Source of the DNA: Desulfobulbaceae bacterium
Lineage (GTDB): Bacteria > Desulfobacterota > Desulfobulbia > Desulfobulbales > SURF-16
Length of the DNA: 9,467 nucleotides
Direction: 5' to 3'
Assembly: GCA_024763495.1 (NCBI GenBank)
Contig: JANTFJ010000078.1
Coordinates: 1 to 9,467, forward strand
Shown here: positions 1 through 6,359 of the stretch, piece by piece
Layout of the letters: every line of letters starts with the position of its first letter
Position numbering within the stretch: position 1 is the first letter of the stretch
Program-made: the position numbers and the translations under genes
The notes under the pieces: model-generated
What the model was told of the DNA's origin: nothing
Seen by the model: the letters and a program-made list of their open reading frames with translations, nothing else
Database searches by the model: none

Positions 1-87
1 ACGAAGTGAGTGTCAAATTATGATCCAATTCCCTGCTATTGCAGGCTTTACGCGTAATTATATGATTAAATTTCACAAGGGCTATAC

Positions 88-2391
88 TCAATAAATAAAA
101 GTTGTCTGTGAGTGTGCTCCTGCCGCAGTTAACTCCTGCACAGCTTCGCTGTTTTTCCGTTTCAGAGCGATATCCAATGGGGTTTTTCCATAATCATTTT
201 GTCTGTCGAAATCGGAAATACTCTTGAGCAGCAGACGAATACGTTCTCCAGCCCCTTCTTTACAGTTCTCCGCTGCCCGGTGGAGCAGTGTATTGCCATA
301 ATTATCCCTTACCCCGGTATCTGCTCCTGCTTCAAGAAAGGCCCGCAGAATAACACTTCCGGCAGAGTCAAAAGCCGCATACATTAAAGGTGAGCTGCCT
401 TCTTTATTGCGGAGATTTATATCAGCCCCATATCTCAGCATAAGTTTCAGTCCTTGAAAAGGATCTTTGTTACGCCAGTGAACCAACTGATATAAGGGTG
501 ACAGGCCGAGGGAATTGCGGCTGTTGGGGTCTGCCCCGGCACGGAGTAAATGTTTTGCAGGAGCCAGGCAGGTTATTTCAGGTGCCAATGCCTTGTGCAG
601 TGCAGTCTCACCCATGGCATAACGAATTTCATTATGGATATTTACATCACATCCTGCTGCCAGAAGAGCCTCAAAGATGGTCTGTTTCTCAGCTTTGCAG
701 GAGGTTACTGAATAAAGGAGCGAGTGTCTCCGTTTATTAAGAACATTTGGATCTGCTCCGGCTGCAAGCAACTGTTTGACCAAGGCAACATTTTGTTTCT
801 TTACAGCTTTTATCAGCGCCCTGCTGCCGTCCCTGTTGGACAGATCAAGGGTGGTGCCCCGTTTCGTCAAAAGGGCGATGGTCTGTGTCGGATCTTTACT
901 GGAGTTTCCAGCAATCAGTTGATGCAAAAAGGTGTTGCCTTTATTGTCACTCAGGTTGGGATTGGCCCCTTTTGCCAGCAGCATTGCCGATGCCTTTTCC
1001 TGATCGTGGTTATTATAAGCAGTCATCATCAGGGGAGTACGGCCTGCCTTGTTCCGGGCATCAATATCCCCCCCGGCTTCGAGCAGCAGATCAATGGTTT
1101 TCTCCATTTTTTCCGGTTTCCAGCTTAAGGCCAGATAATGGAGAGGGGTAGAACCGTCCTGGTCGGCAAGGGTTGGATCCGCACCTTTAGCAAGCAGGAG
1201 TGCTACAGCCGCAGAACGACTATTTTTAACCGCAATGATAAGAGGGGTGAATTCATGGGGATGGGCGGTGTAGTCCTGCTGTGCCCGACCGTTTATGTCT
1301 GCCCCGGCGGCAAGCAGCAGTTTCACAATGGTTGTCATTGATTTTTCCCCTTTGACAGCTTGATGCAGGGCAGCATAACCGTATCTGCCAAAGGTATTGA
1401 CCACAGCTCCATGCATGATGCAGTCAATGACCAGGCCAACATTGCCGGCTGCTGCCGCGGAGCGCAGTTTTCGTGTCCAGTGATCCTGAGGGCCTCCTTT
1501 GGCAGAAGGCTGCTGTTTTGTTTTTAACGATTGAAGGGCGGAAAGAATATCGGGGCAGTTCTCAAGGACTCCGGGATCTCCGGCAGCATCAGCCAGGAGT
1601 TTTTCAAGCTTGCGGGACCGGACTGCGCTGTGAGGCCGGTGCCCGGCGTTGTTTTTCCTGTAAATGCAGGCCTTGTTGTTTATGAGCAGGGCTGCCAGAA
1701 GTTCATCATCATACCGCACCGCCCAGTGGAGCAGCGTGTTGCCGGACTCATCCCGGCTGTTTACATCGGCCCCATGGGCCAGGAGGATGGTTATGGCAGA
1801 GCGAATGTCATCACTGATTTGTTTCCTTTCTTGTCCATCGGCTTTGAGCCATAGAGGAAACTGCTCTGCCGTAAGCAGAAAGACAGGCAGAACCTTCCTG
1901 CCGCAGATAACAGCGCAGGGTCTCGAACTCTCCGGATTTCCCGCAAAAATAGTGGTTAATTGGTTGATATCCACAGGAAACTTCAGGGATCGGCATAGGG
2001 CTGCGTGATCCGGATTCCGTTTTTGTTCAGCCTTCTGTCGGGTCTTCAGGGCCAGATTTTCTTTATAGGTGTTGATTCTTTTTTGCTGCTGTTTTGCCTT
2101 GTCCAACAAAACACGACCAACCGACCGCCCCTGAGGATTAATGGTGCCATATAAATAAAAAAAGCCGAACATCAGGGACGTAGAGAGGATAAAGTAGAGA
2201 GGGCGTTTTAATTTCCCTTTCAGCAAAGGCGGAAGACAGAGTGGAATGCCCAGCAACAGATGCAGAGCGGCAAGGGGAAGCTGCATCATGAGCATAACGC
2301 CCATAGCCTCCATACCTGTCCTGGTTGCACCTAAACAAACAATAATGAAGGCAAGATCAATTACAATAATCAAGCCGAGCAGGTATTTCAT
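88..2391 (-). CDS. Membrane-anchored ankyrin repeat protein
   Basis: The product has three hydrophobic segments at its N-terminus (about residues 3-21, 27-57 and 65-83, counted from the ATG at 2391), then a charged linker rich in K, Q and R (about 92-127). The rest is a long array of ankyrin repeats that runs almost to the C-terminus. Repeat signatures are obvious: 'GNTLLHWAV', 'LLLAAGADING', 'GSTPLHYLAL', 'GRTPLMMTAY', 'LLAAGADPNVLN', 'GETALHKAL', 'LLRAGADPNSRN', 'GNTLLHRAAEN' and 'GKTPLDIAL'. About a dozen repeats are recognisable, with a break after the first two (around residues 265-305). Ankyrin arrays bind proteins; no catalytic domain is visible, so the partner and role are unknown. 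The open frame extends to a TTG at 2418, but I chose the ATG at 2391 because it leads directly into the hydrophobic segment. Neither start has a convincing Shine-Dalgarno. It is transcribed away from the RND gene and appears to stand alone. Confidence 0.9.
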   Translation of the reverse strand: MKYLLGLIIVIDLAFIIVCLGATRTGMEAMGVMLMMQLPLAALHLLLGIPLCLPPLLKGKLKRPLYFILSTSLMFGFFYLYGTINPQGRSVGRVLLDKAKQQQKRINTYKENLALKTRQKAEQKRNPDHAALCRSLKFPVDINQLTTIFAGNPESSRPCAVICGRKVLPVFLLTAEQFPLWLKADGQERKQISDDIRSAITILLAHGADVNSRDESGNTLLHWAVRYDDELLAALLINNKACIYRKNNAGHRPHSAVRSRKLEKLLADAAGDPGVLENCPDILSALQSLKTKQQPSAKGGPQDHWTRKLRSAAAAGNVGLVIDCIMHGAVVNTFGRYGYAALHQAVKGEKSMTTIVKLLLAAGADINGRAQQDYTAHPHEFTPLIIAVKNSRSAAVALLLAKGADPTLADQDGSTPLHYLALSWKPEKMEKTIDLLLEAGGDIDARNKAGRTPLMMTAYNNHDQEKASAMLLAKGANPNLSDNKGNTFLHQLIAGNSSKDPTQTIALLTKRGTTLDLSNRDGSRALIKAVKKQNVALVKQLLAAGADPNVLNKRRHSLLYSVTSCKAEKQTIFEALLAAGCDVNIHNEIRYAMGETALHKALAPEITCLAPAKHLLRAGADPNSRNSLGLSPLYQLVHWRNKDPFQGLKLMLRYGADINLRNKEGSSPLMYAAFDSAGSVILRAFLEAGADTGVRDNYGNTLLHRAAENCKEGAGERIRLLLKSISDFDRQNDYGKTPLDIALKRKNSEAVQELTAAGAHSQTTFIY

Positions 2392-2524
2392 TTTATGTAA
2401 CCGTTCATCAGGGAGCAAATTTTTGCAACATTTAAGTCTCTAACGTTTACCAGGGCATTAGATTCGGAGTCGGAGTTTATGACCTGTTTTTAATGGTGCT
2501 TACAGCCTGTTAATAAACAATTTG

Positions 2525-2632
2525 TAAATGTTCGGCTAGCACCCCACCTTCGCCTGTTTAGGCGTGATTCACATAGTATACTATAGTTAACACGCAGAAA
2601 CGAGTAAATCTGGGGCACTATCCGAACATTTA
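2525..2632. mobile_element. 108-bp palindromic MITE-like element
   Basis: The two 54-bp halves are inverted copies that align without gaps at about 38 of 54 positions around a centre at 2578.5. The outer 22 bp match at 19 positions ('taaatgttcgg...' against '...ccgaacattta'). The centre is a perfect 12-bp palindrome (2573-2584), and an inner GCGTG/CACGC pair (2562-2566, 2591-2595) shares the same axis. The element is bounded by TA on each side, as expected for insertion by an IS630/Tc1-mariner type transposase; that assignment is inference. It has no coding capacity. Confidence 0.6.
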
Positions 2633-2669
2633 AAGGGGTTCAGAATCTGCTCTTAGAATACAGACTTGC

Positions 2670-2683
2670 CACTTGTACAAGTG
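2670..2683. promoter_or_regulatory. Perfect 14-bp palindrome, candidate operator
   Basis: CACTTGTACAAGTG is a perfect dyad lying about 140 nt upstream of the RND exporter start. RND exporters are often controlled by TetR-family repressors that bind palindromes of this size. No regulator gene lies in the window and no clear promoter hexamers could be paired with the site, so its function is a guess. Confidence 0.3.
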
Positions 2684-2720
2684 AAAAAAGTTGTATCCTT
2701 CCCGATAAAATGATATTAAT

Positions 2721-2760
2721 TCGGTAACTATTCAGCTGCACTTCATCTGCACGCGATAAA
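2721..2760 (+). repeat. Dispersed repeat, copy 1 (inverted relative to 7361-7400)
   Basis: This stretch, with core 'ttcagctgcacttcatctgc', recurs on the opposite strand at 7361-7400 with only a few differences and a one-base gap. The rest of the 2392-2822 spacer holds the palindromic element and 14-bp dyad listed separately; I see no gene or RNA in it. Confidence 0.6.
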
Positions 2761-2822
2761 TCTATCACAGCTGGACAGCTCTGCTACCGCGTGGAAAAAA
2801 CTGGATCAGCATTGCATAAATT

Positions 2823-5123
2823 ATGGACAAACTGGGCTCTATAAACTTTGCCATTCGGCATAAGTACCTGACTGTTATTATTTTTTTGCTTCTTATTTCC
2901 CTGGCCGGTACCGGAATCGGCAAACTCCATTTCATTGCGGACCTTCGGGTATTTTTCAGCAAGGACAACCCGCAACTCCAAAACCTGGAAAAATTTGAAC
3001 GAGCCTTTACCAAAATGGGTTCTGTTGTTTTTATTATTAATCCTGCCTCTGGTGATGTCTTTACCAGAGAAAACCTGACAGCAATTAAAGAGCTTACCCG
3101 CGCGGCCTGGCAGCTCCCCCATTCTTCGAGCGTTAATTCCCTGACCAATTTTTCCTATACCAGGGCTGATGGTGATGAACTTGTGGTTGAAGATCTGGTT
3201 GGAGATCCTGCCTCTTTAAGCGCTGCCGATCTTGCCAGGATAAAGGACTTTGCCCTTAATGAGCCAATGCTGCAGCATAGTCTTATCTCGCCTACCGGTA
3301 ATGTGGCCACGGTCATGATAAGTATCACCACCCAGGAGGGAACCTTTGACAATCCGGAAGAACTGGCAGTTAAAAGCAAGGAACTGGCCAGGAGGATAAG
3401 TAAAAAATATCCTGGTGTTGAAATCTATGTCAGCGGTTCAGAGATTTTTAACTACGCCTTTACCCAGGTGAGCCGAAATGACATGACCATCCTCTATCCC
3501 ATCATGTTTGCCATTATGATCATGATGATGTTCATCCTGCTGCGCTCCCTGACAGCGGTGCTGACTGTACTGGTCATCATCGTTTCCTCGGCCTTGACAG
3601 CCATGGGACTGGCTGGTTTCTGCGGTATCAGCCTGACCACGGCATCAACAGTTGCCCCAATTATTATCCTTACGGTGGCGGTGGCAGACTCTATTCACCT
3701 GCTGGTATCAATGCTTTACTATATGCGGCATGGAAAATCAAAAGACGAGGCCATATTAGAGGCATTAAGGGTTAATATGCAGCCGGTATTCCTGACAAGC
3801 CTGACCACGGCTATTGGTTTTCTAAGCATGATCACCAGCGACTCCCCTCCTTTTCGGGATCTTGGTATTATTGTTGCCATAGGTGTTGTCTCCGCCTTTA
3901 TTTATACGGTCTATCTGCTTCCTGCCATGCTGGCAATTCTACCGGTACCTAAGCCGCGTCAACCATCAGACCATTCTTTTTTCTCACGCTTTAACATAGA
4001 TAGTCTCAGTGATTTCATCATAGCCAGGCGAAATACGTTGCTCTGGTTCATGAGCCTGCTGCTGCTTATTCTGGCCCTTGGCTTGCCCCGCCTGGAACTT
4101 TATGATAATTTTGTCGAATATTTTGATAAGCGCTACGAGGTTCGTCGGGTAACTGATTTTCTGGAAGAGAATGTTTCCGGTCTTTCCAGTATAAAATATC
4201 TGATTGATTCCGGTGAAGAGGGCGGCATTAATTCTCCCGAATTTCTGGCCGGCGTTGAAAAATTTTCCAACTGGTATCTCTCTCAACCTGAAGTGGTTAA
4301 AGTGGCCTCTATTGTCCATACCATAAAACGATTGAATAAAAATATGCACGGTGATGATCCGGCTTTCTATTGCCTCCCGCAGAACAGGGAATTGGTGGCC
4401 CAATACCTCCTGCTCTATGAAATGTCTCTACCTTTTGGTCATGACCTGCAGGATTCCATGACCCCGGACAGATCAGCCCTCAGCCTGACTATCTATACCA
4501 GGCGAATATCAACCTCAAAATTTCGTCAGCTTGAGGAACGTGCCGCCCGGTGGCTCGCCCAGAACAATCCTCCCGACATCCAGCCGGCGGCAACGGGCAT
4601 GGTCAGCATGTTCGCCCATATTTCTGAAAGAAACATCAAGGGGATGATGAAGAGTACGGGACTTGCCTTAGCCCTTATAACCTTTATTCTCATTTTTGCC
4701 GTCCGCAGCTTTAAATTCGGCCTTTTCAGCCTCATTCCCAACCTGATGCCTGCCATCATGACCTTTGGACTCTGGGGACTCCTGGTAGGATATGTCAATA
4801 TGGCAGTCTCCTATATTGCGGCCATGAGTCTCGGTATTGTTGTGGATGACACGATTCATTTTCTCAGTAAATACCTGCGGGCCAGACGGGAACTGGGGCT
4901 CTCACCGGAAAAGGCTGTCAGTTATACATTTCATACCGTTGGCATGGCCCTTTTCACCACATCTGTAATTTTATCCTCCGGCTTTGTCGTCCTGTTCTTT
5001 TCCGGCTTTGAGGTAAACGCGGTTATGGGTGTTCTCATGGCTATTGCCATTGCCTTTGCCCTGCTGGCGGACTTTTTCTGCCTGCCGGTATTACTGCTGC
5101 TCATCGACAGAGAACAACCCTGA
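2823..5123 (+). CDS. RND superfamily exporter (HAE3/MMPL-like, COG1033 type)
   Basis: This inner-membrane, proton-driven transporter of 766 residues has the duplicated RND layout. TM1 is at about 17-37, a periplasmic domain at about 38-218, and TM2-TM6 at about 221-373. The second half repeats the pattern: TM7 at about 405-421, a periplasmic domain at about 422-608, and TM8-TM12 at about 610-762. The proton-relay type acidic residues appear in both halves: D289 in 'AVADSIH' (TM4) and D675/D676 in 'GIVVDDTIH' (TM10). The size is typical of the shorter exporters that act without a large AcrB-type docking domain, which in characterised relatives move lipids, hopanoids or other hydrophobic compounds; the substrate here cannot be told. 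The ATG is the first in frame and sits just before TM1, but no good ribosome-binding site precedes it. No membrane-fusion protein or outer-membrane channel gene is adjacent. Confidence 0.92.
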   Translation: MDKLGSINFAIRHKYLTVIIFLLLISLAGTGIGKLHFIADLRVFFSKDNPQLQNLEKFERAFTKMGSVVFIINPASGDVFTRENLTAIKELTRAAWQLPHSSSVNSLTNFSYTRADGDELVVEDLVGDPASLSAADLARIKDFALNEPMLQHSLISPTGNVATVMISITTQEGTFDNPEELAVKSKELARRISKKYPGVEIYVSGSEIFNYAFTQVSRNDMTILYPIMFAIMIMMMFILLRSLTAVLTVLVIIVSSALTAMGLAGFCGISLTTASTVAPIIILTVAVADSIHLLVSMLYYMRHGKSKDEAILEALRVNMQPVFLTSLTTAIGFLSMITSDSPPFRDLGIIVAIGVVSAFIYTVYLLPAMLAILPVPKPRQPSDHSFFSRFNIDSLSDFIIARRNTLLWFMSLLLLILALGLPRLELYDNFVEYFDKRYEVRRVTDFLEENVSGLSSIKYLIDSGEEGGINSPEFLAGVEKFSNWYLSQPEVVKVASIVHTIKRLNKNMHGDDPAFYCLPQNRELVAQYLLLYEMSLPFGHDLQDSMTPDRSALSLTIYTRRISTSKFRQLEERAARWLAQNNPPDIQPAATGMVSMFAHISERNIKGMMKSTGLALALITFILIFAVRSFKFGLFSLIPNLMPAIMTFGLWGLLVGYVNMAVSYIAAMSLGIVVDDTIHFLSKYLRARRELGLSPEKAVSYTFHTVGMALFTTSVILSSGFVVLFFSGFEVNAVMGVLMAIAIAFALLADFFCLPVLLLLIDREQP

Positions 5124-5216
5124 CCAACCTTATTTCATCATTCATAATTCCTTGTTCGACACTCTATATTCAAAAAGCTGCAAATTACATACAAAACTAT
5201 TAAAATGCCCAAAAAT

Positions 5217-5374
5217 CGTAAGCGCTCCATGAACACCACCCTGCACCCGTTTAAACGCCGCGATATACCTGATGTATTATCGCGAGCGTTGAAACGGGCA
5301 CATGGCAGCATCCCTGAAACGCTTACAGGCCGTGCCTTCTCAAAAGTCAAGGTGTGGTTTATTGATCGCTATCC
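5217..5374 (+). repeat. Hairpin-bearing dispersed repeat, copy 1
   Basis: The sequence aligns with 7003-7158 over about 150 bp with moderate divergence; the best-conserved parts are 'ctccatgaacaccacc' and 'gatgtattatcgc'. Inside it an almost perfect inverted repeat pairs 5246-5265 with 5278-5298 (arm core CCCGTTT...CGCGATA), giving a roughly 20-bp stem. A frame starting at 5205 is open through it, but the corresponding frame in copy 2 is broken, so I treat this as a repeat and not a gene. The 5124-5216 stretch before it shows nothing recognisable. Confidence 0.6.
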
Positions 5375-5434
5375 AAAAATCCATCAAAATTTTTGGGACG
5401 GGGTACCAGCCCAGATAAACTGGAAGAAAAATTG

Positions 5435-5465
5435 GGGTGTAAAAAATACGAAAATTAATTCTAAG
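5435..5465 (+). repeat. Short tail repeat, copy 1
   Basis: 'ggtgtaaa' followed by 'acgaaaattaat' recurs at 7442-7472 (about 24 of 27 bases). In both places it lies downstream of the hairpin repeat, so it may be the far end of the same element. Confidence 0.45.
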
Positions 5466-5549
5466 CCCACTTTCACTTTACCATGAAAATACCCCGGCAG
5501 TACCGGGAAGCACAACTCACATTTTCATGAACGGGGGTGGCTGGAAAAA

Positions 5550-5642
5550 ATTTGACCCAGCCATGCTGACCTTGTGGGTTATTTGACCGAGCCATGCTGA
5601 CTTAGTGGGTTATTTGACCGAGCCATGCTGACTTAGTGGGTT
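5550..5642 (+). repeat. Three tandem 31-bp repeats
   Basis: Units at 5550-5580, 5581-5611 and 5612-5642 follow one another with no spacer and share the core 'TTTGACC[C/G]AGCCATGCTGAC'. Units 2 and 3 are identical and unit 1 differs at a few bases. Just upstream, GGCTGG (5539-5544) and CCAGCC (5557-5562) form an inverted pair. Multiple short direct repeats of this kind are found at the ends of IS21-family elements, where they bind transposase, so a solitary IS end is possible. No transposase gene remains in the window. Confidence 0.6.
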
Positions 5643-5720
5643 AACGAATTACTTAAAATGTCAGGGTGTTACAAATGAATCAAAAAACTTACTGAATCCG
5701 CAAAATTTTTTTTAAAAAAC

Positions 5721-5750
5721 TTGACTTATTATTAAAAATTTGCTTATTAA
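5721..5750 (+). promoter_or_regulatory. Candidate sigma-70 type promoter for the riboswitch leader
   Basis: TTGACT at 5721-5726 is followed after 18 nt by TATTAA at 5745-5750. With a TG at 5741-5742, an extended -10 reading (TTATTA at 5744, spacer 17) is also possible. The surrounding 5690-5800 stretch is very AT-rich. Transcription would begin near 5757, about 65 nt before the first aptamer. No gene lies between 5643 and 5820. Confidence 0.45.
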
Positions 5751-5820
5751 TTCATACAAGAATAATTGATGCTATCATTATAAAAAATAGTATGTCATAA
5801 AATTTGATGCCGCTTCTTTT

Positions 5821-5895
5821 TATACCGCCAAACCTGTTATGAGACAGGGACGGAAAGCCACGGGTCTTTATCTTAAACAAGACAGCCGGGTTGCC
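5821..5895 (+). ncRNA. Cyclic-di-GMP-I (GEMM-I) riboswitch aptamer, first of three
   Basis: The conserved GEMM-I landmarks appear in order. 'GCCAAACC' (5827-5834) is followed by the P2 hairpin CCTGT...ACAGG, then 'GGGACGGAAAGCC' (5848-5859... region), 'ACGGGTCTT', a P3 closed by GTCTT/AAGAC, and 'AGCCGGGTTGCC' at the 3' end (5884-5895). The base before the CAAACC block corresponds to position 21 of the Vibrio Vc2 aptamer and is C, where G is usual. The base in the GACG[C/G]AAAGCC block that pairs with it (46) is G instead of C, so the pair is preserved. The preceding G matches G20, which favours c-di-GMP. P2 lacks a GNRA loop. Class assignment rests on motif recognition, not a covariance search. 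Confidence 0.82.
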
Positions 5896-5933
5896 TTGAG
5901 TTAATAAATTCAATGACAATCCGGCTTTTTTTT
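5884..5933 (+). terminator. Intrinsic terminator of riboswitch 1
   Basis: GCCGGGTTG (5885-5893) pairs with CAATCCGGC (5917-5925). TTGAGTT and AATTCAA extend the stem inside, and eight T residues follow (5926-5933). The 5' arm is the 3' strand of the aptamer, so folding of the ligand-bound aptamer and of the terminator exclude each other. This predicts that ligand turns transcription on. Confidence 0.85.
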
Positions 5934-6015
5934 ATTTGAACCTTTGTTCCGGGCCGGAGGAAACAGTAAAGCAATGGGCTGCAATTAAGCCTGCTTAAGA
6001 TCAGCAGTACCTTTT
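5934..6015 (+). repeat. Inter-riboswitch spacer, repeated at 6129-6221
   Basis: The spacers after units 1 and 2 are homologous (shared 'ATTTGAACCTTTGTTCCGGG', then 'CCGGAGGAAAC'), so the whole roughly 195-206 bp unit was duplicated, not only the aptamer. Each spacer has a GGAGG followed 13 nt later by ATG GGC TGC AAT TAA, a four-codon frame, and a small GGGCT...AGCC(C/T) hairpin. No equivalent follows unit 3, where the gene begins. Confidence 0.6.
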
Positions 6016-6090
6016 TATACCGCCAAACCTGTTATGAGACAGGGACGGAAAGCCACGGGTCTTTATCTTAAACAAGACAGCCGGGTTGCT
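6016..6090 (+). ncRNA. Cyclic-di-GMP-I (GEMM-I) riboswitch aptamer, second of three
   Basis: This is a near-exact repeat of the first aptamer, shifted by 195 nt. The sequence from 'TATACCGCCAAACC' to 'AGCCGGGTTGC' is essentially unchanged, with a single C-to-T change at the 3' edge. The same swapped C21-G46 pair and non-GNRA P2 loop are present. It would be transcribed only if polymerase passes terminator 1. Confidence 0.82.
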
Positions 6091-6128
6091 TTGAGTTACT
6101 AAATTCAATGTCAATCCGGCTTTTTTTT
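6079..6128 (+). terminator. Intrinsic terminator of riboswitch 2
   Basis: GCCGGGTTG (6080-6088) pairs with CAATCCGGC (6112-6120), followed by eight T residues (6121-6128). It has the same aptamer-overlapping design as terminator 1. The few base changes relative to unit 1 fall in the loop and inner bulge. Confidence 0.85.
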
Positions 6129-6221
6129 ATTTGAACCTTTGTTCCGGGCCGGAGGAAACTGTAAAACAATGGGCTGCAATTAAGCCCCGCTAAAATCAGC
6201 AATACTTTACTTCGTACCTTT

Positions 6222-6295
6222 TTTGCCGCCAAACCTGTTATGAGACAGGGACGGAAAGCCACGGGTCTTTGCTTAAATAAGACAGCCGGGTTGCC
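6222..6295 (+). ncRNA. Cyclic-di-GMP-I (GEMM-I) riboswitch aptamer, third of three
   Basis: All landmarks of the first two aptamers recur: GCCAAACC, CCTGT...ACAGG, GGGACGGAAAGCC, ACGGGTCTT, AAGAC and AGCCGGGTTGCC. The terminal loop of P3 differs ('TGCTTAAAT' against 'TATCTTAAAC') and is one base shorter. The sequence before GCC also differs, so the unit has diverged where structure permits. It is the last gate before the acyltransferase-like gene, whose Shine-Dalgarno starts about 15 nt after the terminator T-run. Confidence 0.82.
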
Positions 6296-6332
6296 TTGAG
6301 TTACTAAATTCAATATCAACTCGGCTTTTTTT
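6284..6332 (+). terminator. Intrinsic terminator of riboswitch 3
   Basis: GCCGGGTTG (6285-6293) pairs with CAACTCGGC (6317-6325), followed by seven T residues (6326-6332). Relative to units 1 and 2, the 3' arm has two changes that move the single G-U wobble to the neighbouring position and leave the nine-pair stem intact. That supports selection for the terminator. Confidence 0.85.
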
Positions 6333-6346
6333 ATTTGACCGATGAG

Positions 6347-6352
6347 ACGAGG
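6347..6352 (+). promoter_or_regulatory. Shine-Dalgarno that selects the ATG at 6360
   Basis: ACGAGG ends 7 nt before the ATG at 6360. The earlier in-frame ATG at 6342 lies upstream of this site and has no Shine-Dalgarno of its own, so the downstream start is preferred. Confidence 0.55.
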
Positions 6353-6359
6353 CAGGCTA

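Noticed and set aside
32..45. Hairpin CCTGC...GCAGG beyond the ankyrin gene as a terminator
   Set aside because: The stem is only 5 bp and has no T-run in either direction.
2392..2418. TTG start giving nine more residues to the ankyrin protein
   Set aside because: No Shine-Dalgarno precedes the TTG, and the ATG at 2391 leads directly into the membrane segment.
5246..5298. Integron attC site
   Set aside because: The long imperfect hairpin is suggestive, but the required RYYYAAC/GTTRRRY core pairs are not present at its ends and no integrase is nearby.
5205..5486. 93-codon open frame on the plus strand
   Set aside because: It runs through the dispersed repeat, has no clear ribosome-binding site, and its counterpart in copy 2 is frameshifted.
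5493..5507. CCCGG...CCGGG hairpin after the exporter as a terminator
   Set aside because: The stem is short and followed by an A/C-rich sequence, not T residues.
5550..5642. CRISPR array
   Set aside because: The 31-bp units abut with no spacers between them.
6342..6359. Upstream ATG for the acyltransferase-like gene
   Set aside because: It lies upstream of the good Shine-Dalgarno (6347-6352) that serves the ATG at 6360, and adds only six residues.
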